Source of the DNA: Bacillota bacterium
Lineage (GTDB): Bacteria > Bacillota > Clostridia > Acetivibrionales > DSM-1351
DNA: 17,203 nucleotides
Assembly (NCBI GenBank): GCA_023436485.1
Contig: JAEZIU010000256.1
Location: 1-17,203, forward strand
Reading direction: 5' to 3'
Below, one piece after another: positions 1-7,599 of the stretch (the stretch's first letter is position 1; each line of letters begins with the position of its first letter). Below the pieces are notes generated by a model, which worked only from the letters and a program-made list of their open reading frames with translations, searched no databases and was not told where the DNA came from. A program made the position numbers and the translations under genes.

Positions 1-11
1 ATGTTTGGCAC
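1..11 (-). CDS. rpsT: 30S ribosomal protein S20, N-terminal start only (partial)
   Basis: Only the first codons are inside the window. Read on the minus strand they are GTG CCA AAC AT, giving Met-Pro-Asn-(Ile), the usual opening of bacterial S20. An AGGAGG ribosome binding site lies at 20-25, eight bases before the GTG. S20 is a small-subunit protein that binds 16S rRNA during assembly. An rpsT gene divergent from gpr is a familiar arrangement in Firmicutes, which supports the call despite the very short sequence. The assignment rests on three and a half codons, the binding site and the neighbour. Confidence 0.65.
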
Positions 12-30
12 AGTATTCACCTCCTGCGAG

Positions 31-91
31 CCGGTTTAGCATAATAAGTGAGCAAAAATTACAAAAATATGTTAATCGGTTTTACAAACCG
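31..91 (-). promoter_or_regulatory. rpsT leader with two competing AAACCG pairings
   Basis: In the minus-strand rpsT leader, CGGTTT (86-91) can pair with AAACCG (77-82) across a three-base loop. It can alternatively pair with a second AAACCG at 32-37, which ends six bases before the AGGAGG ribosome binding site. The second pairing would bring structure close to the start of translation. This is a possible autoregulatory leader, but no known S20 leader motif was recognised. Confidence 0.3.
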
Positions 92-113
92 CTTCTTGCC
101 CATAACAGATGAT

Positions 114-142
114 ATTTTACCATGAAAAGTTTCAAATTGCAA
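114..142 (-). promoter_or_regulatory. SigA-type promoter for rpsT
   Basis: On the minus strand a TTGCAA -35 element (137-142) is separated by exactly 17 bases from a TAAAAT -10 element (114-119). Transcription would start near 107 and give a leader of about 95 bases before the rpsT GTG. Assigned by consensus and position only. Confidence 0.55.
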
Positions 143-199
143 GTACAAACTGGATAAATTTGATTGGTTCACTATATTTATATTTAAAATTTAATACTA

Positions 200-214
200 A
201 AAATGTGACATTTT
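200..214. promoter_or_regulatory. Perfect 7+1+7 palindrome upstream of gpr
   Basis: AAAATGT, one G, then ACATTTT form a perfect dyad about 50 bases before the gpr start. It could be an operator for gpr or a weak hairpin in its leader. I could not place a convincing SigG-type promoter (the class expected for gpr) around it, so its role is open. Confidence 0.3.
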
Positions 215-265
215 GAAATAATATTAATGAATTTTAATAGTTCTATAACGAAAGGAAAATTATTT

Positions 266-1273
266 ATGATTAATTTATCCAACAGGTATACAGACCTTGC
301 CATTGAGGCACATGAAATATTTATGAACAGCAGTGAAGCAAAACAGCAGGCCCAGGAAGGTAAAACACACCCGGGCGTGGTTATTGAAAATGCCGGAGAT
401 GAGGATGTTAAGATTACAAGAGTGCGTATTACTTCACGTACAGGGGAAGCTTCCATCGGAAAGCCTATGGGAAACTATATAACTCTTGAGATTCCTGAAC
501 TAAAGGATAATAACGAGGATATAAACAAAAAAACTATTGATGCTATGGCGAGAGAGTTAAAGGATATGTTAAAGCTGAAAGAAGGCTCTACTACTCTTGT
601 TATTGGGTTGGGAAACTGGAACGTAACTCCTGATGCTCTAGGGCCGAAGGTAGTTTCAAACCTGATGGTAACAAGGCATCTGCTTCAATATGTCCCTGAA
701 CACGTAGATGAAGGGGTTAGTCCTGTTTGTGCAATTTCACCGGGAGTATTGGGGATAACGGGAATTGAGACAGGAGAAATTGTAAAAGGAGTTGTCGACA
801 GACTTAAACCTGATGCATTGATTGCAATAGATGCTCTTGCCGCAAGAAACATGGAGAGGGTTAGCACTACCATTCAGATTGCAGATACGGGTATTGCACC
901 CGGAGGTGGAGTGGGAAACAAGAGAATGGAGCTAAGCGAGCAGACTTTGGGTATGCCCGTGGTCGCTATAGGAGTACCGACTGTGGTTGATGCGGCTACT
1001 TTGACAAATGATGCTATGGATCTCGTTATTGACAGCCTGATGAATGAATCACCCAAGGACTCAAGTTTTTATAATACCTTAAAGAATATTGACCGTGACC
1101 AGAAGTACGAACTTATCAAGGAGGCCTTAAATCCTTACGTAGGGCATCTTATTGTTACTCCTAAGGAAATAGATGATATTATCAGCCGTGTTTCAAAGGT
1201 AGTGGCAAACGGGCTGAATATGGCTCTACATCAGGGAATCACACTTGATGATGTAGGCAGATACATTAACTGA
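266..1273 (+). CDS. gpr: Germination protease (GPR), spore SASP-degrading endopeptidase
   Basis: GPR is made in the developing spore as an inactive zymogen and, on germination, cuts the small acid-soluble proteins (SASPs) that coat spore DNA. It is an atypical aspartic protease (family A25). The family signature is clear: RYTDLAIEA near the N-terminus (usually RTDLA.EA, the region of zymogen processing), GLGNWNVTPDALGP with the conserved Asp at about residue 123, and IAIDALAAR with the second conserved Asp at about 189, followed by DTGIAPGGGVGNKR. I chose the ATG at 266 (335 residues) over the in-frame ATG at 227, because AAAGGA at 251-256 lies nine bases before it and the extra 13 residues do not look like GPR. 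In Bacillus the gene is forespore-expressed under SigG; no clear SigG promoter was identified here. Confidence 0.96.
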   Translation: MINLSNRYTDLAIEAHEIFMNSSEAKQQAQEGKTHPGVVIENAGDEDVKITRVRITSRTGEASIGKPMGNYITLEIPELKDNNEDINKKTIDAMARELKDMLKLKEGSTTLVIGLGNWNVTPDALGPKVVSNLMVTRHLLQYVPEHVDEGVSPVCAISPGVLGITGIETGEIVKGVVDRLKPDALIAIDALAARNMERVSTTIQIADTGIAPGGGVGNKRMELSEQTLGMPVVAIGVPTVVDAATLTNDAMDLVIDSLMNESPKDSSFYNTLKNIDRDQKYELIKEALNPYVGHLIVTPKEIDDIISRVSKVVANGLNMALHQGITLDDVGRYIN

Positions 1274-1361
1274 TATATATGAATATCTTCCCTTTTGCTG
1301 CCTCACGGGTTATAATTTTATTTGGACATTTAACATTATAATTTCCCTTTAGGAGGTAAAA

Positions 1362-2066
1362 TTGAAGCAGACAGGAAGATTTTTGATAATATTCGGTTCA
1401 CTTATGATATTATGGAATACATTTTTGATTAAGCCCATAAAATTGTTTACTGTTTTTCTCCACGAGTTGGGGCACGCATTTATGGCTATTGCCACCGGCA
1501 GCGGAATAACTGAGCTTAAAATATATTTTAATGAAAGCGGACATGTCATGTCACTTCCCAAAAGTTGGTGGTCAGCCTTTCTTATCGCCAATGGAGGTTA
1601 TTTGGGAAGTGTTCTTTTTGCAATTCTGATACTGGTTCTTAAAAATACCCGTTTCAGAAAATACATAATAGGTGTAATAGCTATTATATTTCTTGGATTT
1701 ACATTCAGATATTCCGGTATTGCGTCATTTACAATGATTTACTCGGTAATATTTGCTGTTTTTGCACTCATACTTTATATGATTCAGAATGATACCCTTA
1801 ACCAATGGGTAATCGAGATAATTGGTATTGGAAGTGTTACATATGCAATATATGACACCCTGGTGGATACCGTGATAATGCAGCTTAATTATCAGTTTGG
1901 ACTTTTCAGAATGGGCAGTATGCCGGTAACTGATGCTGTATCTTTATCCAGACTAACTCATATTCCGGCCATAGTTTGGGGTATGATTTGGGTAGGTATA
2001 TCGATTTTTGCGGTGTATTCTGTTTTTTTAAAGAGCAAAGGCAAGCCTTCAAGAAAAAAGTATTAA
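1362..2066 (+). CDS. M50B-type membrane zinc metalloprotease-like protein
   Basis: A 234-residue integral membrane protein with several hydrophobic helices. The first half carries HELGHA at residues 34-39, the HExxH zinc-binding motif of M50 peptidases, embedded in a hydrophobic segment as expected for intramembrane proteases. Further M50B-like traits are NGGYLGS near residue 76 and a C-terminal stretch with TDA...SRLTHIPAIVWGMIW. The start is TTG at 1362, set by a perfect AGGAGG at 1351-1356 five bases upstream. The C-terminus is basic (KSKGKPSRKKY), consistent with a cytoplasmic tail. It lacks the PDZ domain of RseP-type proteases and the CBS domain seen in some SpoIVFB relatives. The substrate is unknown, and the protein may be a non-proteolytic relative. 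It follows gpr after 88 bases and may be read independently. Confidence 0.75.
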   Translation: MKQTGRFLIIFGSLMILWNTFLIKPIKLFTVFLHELGHAFMAIATGSGITELKIYFNESGHVMSLPKSWWSAFLIANGGYLGSVLFAILILVLKNTRFRKYIIGVIAIIFLGFTFRYSGIASFTMIYSVIFAVFALILYMIQNDTLNQWVIEIIGIGSVTYAIYDTLVDTVIMQLNYQFGLFRMGSMPVTDAVSLSRLTHIPAIVWGMIWVGISIFAVYSVFLKSKGKPSRKKY

Positions 2067-2132
2067 TTATAACAAGCTGATTTTTAAATGTTAACATAAA
2101 TATTTATTATACATGACTATTCGGAGGGAAAT

Positions 2133-4106
2133 ATGGCAGATAAAATTCAATTAATGAAGGATAAGATTGGAATACTTAACAAAGCGGCAAAAGCATATTA
2201 TCAGGAAAACAATGAAATTATGCCCAATATAGAATACGACAAACTTTATGACGAATTATTGGAACTTGAAAAAGAAACAGGTGTTGTTTTATCCAACAGT
2301 CCGTCTATTCATGTAGGATATGAACTCCTGAGCAATCTGCCAAAAGAACGTCATGAAAAGCCTATGCTGTCATTGGATAAGACCAAGGATGTTGGTGCAT
2401 TAAAGGAATGGATAGGCAGCCAAAAGGGTATTCTTTCATGGAAACTTGACGGGCTTACTATTGTGTTGACTTATCAGGACGGGCACTTGGTGAAGGCGGT
2501 TACAAGAGGCACTGGTGAAGTGGGAGAGGTTATTACAAATAATGCAAAGGTATTCAGAAACCTACCGGTTACCATAGCATACAAGGATACGTTGATTTTG
2601 CGTGGAGAGGCGATTATCCGCTATTCCGATTTTATTAATATAAATAATGAAATAGCCGACGTTGATGCAAAATACAAGAATCCGAGAAATCTGTGCAGCG
2701 GGTCTGTAAGACAGCTGAACAACAAGGTTACATCTGAAAGAAATGTCTATTTCTTTGCATTTTCATTGGTTAAAGCTGATAATGTTGAGCTTGATAATTC
2801 CAGAGCTTCTCAAATGAACTGGTTGAAAAATCAGGGTTTTGATATAGTGGAATTTAAAGAGGTAACTAGCACTAATATAGAAGAAACGGTTCAATGGTTT
2901 TCACAGAATATCGAAGCAAACGATTTGCCGTCAGACGGACTGGTGCTTACCTTTGATAATATTGACTATGGGGAGTCTTTGGGCTCAACGGCAAAATTTC
3001 CTAGAGATTCCATTGCTTTTAAATGGAGGGACGAGATAAAAGAAACTACCCTTTTACACATTGAGTGGAGCGCCTCCAGAACAGGACTGATAAATCCTAT
3101 TGCCGTTTTTGAGCCGGTTGAGCTTGAAGGAACCACCGTAAGCAGGGCCAGCATCCATAATCTAAGCATTATGGAAGGTCTGGAGCTTGGAATTGGTGAT
3201 ACCATAGGTGTATATAAGGCAAATATGATAATCCCCCAGATTTCCGAGAATCACACCAGAAGCGGTATGGCCCCCATACCTGGTGAGTGTCCTGTATGTA
3301 AGGGTAAAACCGAGATAAAGCAGGAAAGTGGAGTAAAAACATTATATTGTGTTAATAATGAGTGTCTTGCCAAGCAGATAAAGTCATTTACCCATTTCGT
3401 CAGCAGGGATGCTATGAATATAGAAGGTTTATCCGAAGCTACTTTAGAAAAATTAATTGCACAAGGCTTGATAAAAGAATTAGCGGACTTATTTCATATT
3501 GAAAAATTCAAAAATGAAATAATTGAGATGGAGGGTTTGGGTGAAAAATCCTTTAATAAATTGGTTGCATCCATTAATAAGGCTAGAAAAACCACTGCTG
3601 TAAGGCTTCTGTACAGCCTTGGAATTCCCAACGTAGGTCTGTCAAATGCCAAGCTTATATGTAAATACTTTAAATACGATTGGAATAAAATTGAGAATGC
3701 TGACTTTACCGAACTTATACAGATAGGCGGAATCGGCGATATCATGGCAGAATCCTTTATTAAATTTTTTGCCGATGAAAGAAAGAAGGTTATAGTTCGT
3801 GATGTATTAAAAGAACTTGAACTTGAAGAGATTCAGGTATCTCAATCAGAACAGATTTTTGAAAATATGAATTTTGTTATTACAGGTTCTGTTGAACAGT
3901 TTAAAAACAGGGATGAACTAAAGGATGTCATTGAAGAAAAAGGTGGAAAAGTAACCGGATCAGTTACTTCTAAAACCAACTACCTGATAAATAATGATAA
4001 TTTGTCTAATTCATCAAAGAACAAAAAAGCAAAAGAACTTAACATAAGTATTATAACCAAAGCACAGTTCGTTGACTGGCTAAATAACGGGGTAAAGCCT
4101 GAGTAA
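2133..4106 (+). CDS. Divergent NAD+-dependent DNA ligase (LigA family)
   Basis: A 657-residue protein with the full LigA layout: NAD-binding Ia region (about 1-60), nucleotidyltransferase core with KLDG at 104-107 (Lys104 would carry AMP), OB fold (about 305-375), a four-Cys zinc finger (C386, C389, C406, C411), helix-hairpin-helix repeats (about 420-570) and a C-terminal BRCT domain (about 580-655). LigA joins DNA nicks using NAD+. Several normally conserved positions differ: the Glu before the KxDG lysine is Ser102 (SWKLDG rather than E-P-K-x-D-G), TRGDG reads TRGTG (124-128), DGVVIKV reads DGLVLTFD (268-275) so the motif IV lysine is Thr273, and Asp in the Ia motif is Asn32. RGE (157-159) and AFKW (Lys297) are kept. 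It is probably a second, specialised LigA beside a canonical one elsewhere, so I give no symbol. The ATG at 2133 has GGAGGG just upstream. Confidence 0.88.
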   Translation: MADKIQLMKDKIGILNKAAKAYYQENNEIMPNIEYDKLYDELLELEKETGVVLSNSPSIHVGYELLSNLPKERHEKPMLSLDKTKDVGALKEWIGSQKGILSWKLDGLTIVLTYQDGHLVKAVTRGTGEVGEVITNNAKVFRNLPVTIAYKDTLILRGEAIIRYSDFININNEIADVDAKYKNPRNLCSGSVRQLNNKVTSERNVYFFAFSLVKADNVELDNSRASQMNWLKNQGFDIVEFKEVTSTNIEETVQWFSQNIEANDLPSDGLVLTFDNIDYGESLGSTAKFPRDSIAFKWRDEIKETTLLHIEWSASRTGLINPIAVFEPVELEGTTVSRASIHNLSIMEGLELGIGDTIGVYKANMIIPQISENHTRSGMAPIPGECPVCKGKTEIKQESGVKTLYCVNNECLAKQIKSFTHFVSRDAMNIEGLSEATLEKLIAQGLIKELADLFHIEKFKNEIIEMEGLGEKSFNKLVASINKARKTTAVRLLYSLGIPNVGLSNAKLICKYFKYDWNKIENADFTELIQIGGIGDIMAESFIKFFADERKKVIVRDVLKELELEEIQVSQSEQIFENMNFVITGSVEQFKNRDELKDVIEEKGGKVTGSVTSKTNYLINNDNLSNSSKNKKAKELNISIITKAQFVDWLNNGVKPE

Positions 4107-4142
4107 AGTATTAAAAAAATTCAATATAGTTGATAAAAATGG

Positions 4143-4169
4143 CGGGTACAAGTATGTACCTGTTTTTTT
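4143..4169 (+). terminator. Rho-independent terminator after the ligase gene
   Basis: CGGGTACA and TGTACCTG form an eight-pair stem (one G-U pair) with an AGTA loop, followed by seven T residues at 4163-4169. It separates the core genes from the operon downstream. Confidence 0.85.
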
Positions 4170-4195
4170 GTGTAAAAGATACTAATGAGGAAAAA

Positions 4196-4202
4196 TGTCG
4201 AA
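4196..4202 (+). promoter_or_regulatory. Candidate Spo0A box
   Basis: TGTCGAA matches the 0A-box core bound by the sporulation regulator Spo0A in Firmicutes. It lies about 30 bases upstream of the -35 element of the operon promoter, a position compatible with activation. A seven-base match can occur by chance in AT-rich DNA, so this is suggestive only. Confidence 0.35.
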
Positions 4203-4232
4203 AATACAGATATTATGTAAATAAACGTGGAA

Positions 4233-4261
4233 TTGACATTGTATTTATTGAGGCATAAAAT
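4233..4261 (+). promoter_or_regulatory. Strong SigA-type promoter (P1) of the SecA-like/radical SAM operon
   Basis: A perfect TTGACA (4233-4238), a 17-base spacer and TAAAAT (4256-4261). The predicted start is near 4268, about 60 bases before the first gene. It is the best promoter match seen in the window and lies directly between the terminator and the operon. Confidence 0.75.
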
Positions 4262-4278
4262 GTAAATACACTTTTACA
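4261..4278. promoter_or_regulatory. Operator-like inverted repeat TGTAAA-N6-TTTACA
   Basis: An 18-base dyad with perfect six-base arms. It begins at the last base of the P1 -10 element, covers the predicted P1 start site, and its right arm is the -35 element of a second possible promoter (P2). A protein bound here would block both. No regulator is encoded nearby and I cannot assign a family. Confidence 0.4.
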
Positions 4279-4302
4279 CATACATCATAGCGAGCATATA
4301 AT
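4273..4302 (+). promoter_or_regulatory. Possible second promoter (P2)
   Basis: TTTACA (4273-4278), an 18-base spacer and a perfect TATAAT (4297-4302). Transcription would begin near 4309, just before the AGGTG ribosome binding site at 4319-4323. Confidence 0.4.
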
Positions 4303-4328
4303 ACACTTTATAAAAACTAGGTGAAAAC

Positions 4329-6473
4329 TTGTTGAACGGTGCAAAAAATCTACTTAATTTTTTACTTTTAAAAAAGTATTATAAAGAGATACATAAAATA
4401 AAACTATATATTTTAGATTTAAAAAAGAATTGTTTACATTCAAACTTTGATAACTTAAATGAAGATGTTTTTAATGACAGGATAAAATTATTTGCATATA
4501 TATACATAGTTATTGAAAATGAACTTAAAATAAAAACTCACGATTTTCAATTGTTAGCCGCTTTATTAATGTGCGACGGATATATAATAGACATGAAAAC
4601 CGGTGAAGGAAAAACAATAGCTTCAATATTTACAGCCATTTTTCTTGCAAAAAAGGGTCAGGTTCATATTGTAACAGTAAATGATGTACTAGCAGAACGT
4701 GACTTTAACTATTCTCTTCCTGTGTTGAGGAAATTTTGCATAGAATCAGGTGCAAACTCGGGTACTTGTGATAAACAAGCATTATTAAAGTTAGATGTAA
4801 TCTACACGTCTTCTACAGAAATCGTATTTGACTATTTAAGATCTATGCAAAATGGTAAAAGTATGCTTTTAAACCAAGTAATAATTGATGAGATTGATTA
4901 TGTTCTTATTGATAATGCAAATTCAAAATGCTCTATTTCAGAGTCCAGTAATGAGGATAGCAGAATAGCACTTTTCAGGAAAGCATCTGAAATAAGTGAC
5001 AAATTAATAGGAATTGAGGCTCAAAAGGATTGTTTAAAATCAGATAGTTTTATAAAAAATACGGAAATGTATGATTATAACTATAGCTTTTATAATCATA
5101 CAATAGATTTAAGCGATAATGGTGTAAAAAAGATTAAGGAGAGCTATGGAATAGATGTTTATTCTGATAGCTTGTTTTTTGGTGCACTATTATATTGTAT
5201 TGAGGCAAAACATCTTTTTATTAAAGATGTGGACTATAAAATAACAGACGGAAGATTAAATATTATTAATAAAGAAAACGGGAGACTCCTGCAAAACTGT
5301 ACATATTCAGATGAAATCCAGCTGGCATTGGAAATAAAGGAAAATTGCATTATATCAGGAGAAAAATCAGATTCTGAAAATATACTGTACCAAATATTTT
5401 TTAAAAGGTACCGCTTTCTTACCGGTATGAGTGGAACTGCATACTTAGGCCGGGAAGAACTTAAATTAATATTTAGCAAGGATGTAGCAGTGGTACCGGT
5501 TCAAAGAAAAGTAAAACGTATTGACATGCCTGATATCATTTTGAAAACAAAAGAAGACAAATATGATAAGCTACTAGATCTTATGGAAACCTATAGTGAT
5601 AATAAAAATCCTATTGTAATTATCTGTGAATCTGACCTTGAGTCGGAAAAACTCTATAAACTGCTTAAGGATTCGTATCCTGCAAAGTTACTGAATAATA
5701 ATACAGCTTTGGGGGAAGAGGGATATGTTGCTTCAGCAGGTGAAAAAGGAAGTATTCTTGTAACTACAAACATGGTTGGACGTGGTACTGATATTAAGAT
5801 AAATAAAGAAGTCGATAATGATGGTGGATTGACTGTTGTTGTTATGAAACGATATGCCAATAGAAGAATTGATGCTCAGGTAATGGGTAGAGCAGGGAGA
5901 CAAGGTAATTCTGGGCTAAGTCAATTTTTAGTTTCACTTGAAGATGATATTTTCAAATATATTGATAGCGGATTTATTACTAAGTTTACTAAACTTGATC
6001 AAAAAGTTTTCTCCTCATCAAAAGTTCAATCAAGGCTTAGAAAATTGATAAAATTTACTCAGAATGTCATTTCGGCACAGCTGCTGGATTCAAGAACAAG
6101 AGAGTTCAATTTTGAAAGTATAATAGACACTGTAAAAAGCTATTATTCAGGTAGTTATTTTATAGATAATTTTGTTAACGCTATCATAGGTAAAGTTTCA
6201 AATAATTCAGATTTTTCAGAAAAATATTATAGTTTGGGTGAGCAAATATCAAAGCTAATTCTTATAGAGTTGTATAAATATCTGTTTAAAAGCTTATGGA
6301 GAGATTTTTCAATATATTGTATAAATCTTAAACAGGATATTAACCTGAAGGTTATTGATAAAAACCACATCTATACGGAATTCATATATGAAATCAGCAA
6401 GGAAATTAAAAAATTTGAAACAGAATTAGAGGATGCTGTAATAAATTCATTTACTACAGTGAATCTGGTTTAA
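4329..6473 (+). CDS. SecA-family preprotein translocase ATPase, shortened (accessory SecA-like)
   Basis: SecA is the ATPase motor that pushes preproteins through SecYEG. SecA motifs appear in order in this 714-residue protein: the Q-motif-like HDFQLL (71-76), Walker A DMKTGEGKT (88-96), STEIVFDYLR (162-171, the SecA EFGFDYLR site), Walker B IIDEIDYVLID (185-195), LTGMSGTA (about 364), TNMVGRGTDIKI (about 478-490) and RIDAQVMGRAGRQG (about 513-526) with SLEDD after it. It is shorter than housekeeping SecA (usually above 800) because the region after the second nucleotide-binding domain is only about 170 residues, and the zinc-binding C-terminal tail is absent. The normally strict DEADxxLIDEA reads DEIDYVLIDNA. 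No SecY2 or Asp genes accompany it, unlike the classical accessory Sec locus. The start is one of two adjacent TTG codons (4329 or 4332) after AGGTG; 4332 has the better spacing. As first gene of the operon it probably exports a product of the same operon (inference). Confidence 0.87.
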   Translation: MLNGAKNLLNFLLLKKYYKEIHKIKLYILDLKKNCLHSNFDNLNEDVFNDRIKLFAYIYIVIENELKIKTHDFQLLAALLMCDGYIIDMKTGEGKTIASIFTAIFLAKKGQVHIVTVNDVLAERDFNYSLPVLRKFCIESGANSGTCDKQALLKLDVIYTSSTEIVFDYLRSMQNGKSMLLNQVIIDEIDYVLIDNANSKCSISESSNEDSRIALFRKASEISDKLIGIEAQKDCLKSDSFIKNTEMYDYNYSFYNHTIDLSDNGVKKIKESYGIDVYSDSLFFGALLYCIEAKHLFIKDVDYKITDGRLNIINKENGRLLQNCTYSDEIQLALEIKENCIISGEKSDSENILYQIFFKRYRFLTGMSGTAYLGREELKLIFSKDVAVVPVQRKVKRIDMPDIILKTKEDKYDKLLDLMETYSDNKNPIVIICESDLESEKLYKLLKDSYPAKLLNNNTALGEEGYVASAGEKGSILVTTNMVGRGTDIKINKEVDNDGGLTVVVMKRYANRRIDAQVMGRAGRQGNSGLSQFLVSLEDDIFKYIDSGFITKFTKLDQKVFSSSKVQSRLRKLIKFTQNVISAQLLDSRTREFNFESIIDTVKSYYSGSYFIDNFVNAIIGKVSNNSDFSEKYYSLGEQISKLILIELYKYLFKSLWRDFSIYCINLKQDINLKVIDKNHIYTEFIYEISKEIKKFETELEDAVINSFTTVNLV

Positions 6474-6513
6474 TGACTGCAATAATCCAAATAAAGATTA
6501 AGGATGTGTATAG

Positions 6514-7599
6514 ATGGATGGAATTGAATTTAAAATAATTGAGGATTTATGGCTAAAAAAAATATGGAAAACCGGTGAGACTTTCAACCTGTATATCGAT
6601 AACCCTTTTTGTGTGAACAAATGCAAATTTTGCGTCCATTTTGGAGAAAAAGCAGCTATTGGTTCTGAAAAATATAATGAATATTATGATGAACAACTGC
6701 CACAGCAATTATTGCAGTACGAAAAAATATTAAATTCCAGGAAGATTGATTCATTATATTTCGGAGGGGGAACACCTTCACTAATGACTGCCTCCAAAAT
6801 GAAAGAAATATTTAATTTAATACCAAATATAATGAATATAAAATATAAACATTTTGAGGCCCATCCTGCTTTTTTAACAAAAGAAAAAATGGATATTCTG
6901 GCCGAATACGGCTTTAAATATATTTCCATTGGTATACAGACTTTAGATAAAGAAATAAACGAATATAATTTACGTACATCAATCAACAATTCAAAGCTGA
7001 AAGAAATAACAAGCTACATTCAGAATGAAAAAAAGCTGCATGTCAATATTGACTTGCTGGCATACATATATCGCAATAATTTAGATAACCGAAATCCTTG
7101 TCAGATAGTAAGTAATGACATCACTTACCTGGCAGATGAAATAAAACCTGATTTCATTACTATATACTCAATGTATCAATCTTTTAACATTAATTTTTAT
7201 TGCTCGAACTTGGACTTGCTTACTGATGAACAGATTGAAGAGGATTTGGGGAAAATAGTAAACCTGCGTCGTACGCTGCTAAAAGTCTGCAGAAGTACGA
7301 GTGAATATAGGATATGGGGATTGCCGGAGAATACTTTCTTAAACAGAGATGCAATAAAAAACAACCTTTTGTCTGACGTATATCTAACAAGATTGACTGA
7401 TAGTGAAGTTGATAGTATAAGGTCATACAACTGCTCGTCTTATCCGTATCAGCCGCAAAGTCAGAACACAATAGGTATCGGCGGACAAGTACGACGAGTC
7501 TACTCTTACATGGGAAAATCATTATACTACGATTCGGTGATAAGTGACGGTAAAATACAGTACTTTATAAAGACAAATAATTTGGGGGTTAAATTATGA
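6514..7599 (+). CDS. Radical SAM protein, HemW/HemN-like
   Basis: A 361-residue radical SAM enzyme. The iron-sulfur cluster motif CxxxCxxC is C33, C37, C40 within DNPFCVNKCKFC. It is followed by FGGGTPS (83-89), the SAM-binding GGE-type loop in its HemW form, and by EAHPAFLTKEKMDIL and YISIGIQTLD, both typical of the HemN/HemW family. The closing IGIGGQVRRVYSYMG matches the HemW GxGxxAxS region loosely. True HemW inserts heme into proteins and HemN oxidises coproporphyrinogen. No heme gene is nearby and the context is a peptide or protein modification operon, so a heme role is unlikely. It may act on the same target as the next two radical SAM proteins. The ATG follows AAGGA at a normal distance, 40 bases after the SecA-like gene, and its stop overlaps the next start (ATGA). 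Confidence 0.85.
   Translation: MDGIEFKIIEDLWLKKIWKTGETFNLYIDNPFCVNKCKFCVHFGEKAAIGSEKYNEYYDEQLPQQLLQYEKILNSRKIDSLYFGGGTPSLMTASKMKEIFNLIPNIMNIKYKHFEAHPAFLTKEKMDILAEYGFKYISIGIQTLDKEINEYNLRTSINNSKLKEITSYIQNEKKLHVNIDLLAYIYRNNLDNRNPCQIVSNDITYLADEIKPDFITIYSMYQSFNINFYCSNLDLLTDEQIEEDLGKIVNLRRTLLKVCRSTSEYRIWGLPENTFLNRDAIKNNLLSDVYLTRLTDSEVDSIRSYNCSSYPYQPQSQNTIGIGGQVRRVYSYMGKSLYYDSVISDGKIQYFIKTNNLGVKL

Noticed and set aside
227..265. Upstream ATG start for gpr adding 13 residues
   Set aside because: The ribosome binding site AAAGGA is correctly spaced for the ATG at 266, and the extra residues are not GPR-like.
4195..4225. Tiny frame with a GAGG site (ATG TCG AAA, nine codons) upstream of the SecA-like gene
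   Set aside because: It begins upstream of the predicted P1 start site, so it would not be on the main transcript, and it is too short to judge.
4329..6473. Housekeeping secA
   Set aside because: Too short, no C-terminal zinc tail, altered DEAD-box II, and embedded in an accessory operon.
6514..7599. Calling this gene hemW or hemN
   Set aside because: The fold-level motifs fit, but no heme genes are nearby, the HemW C-terminal signature is incomplete, and it is coupled to maturase genes.
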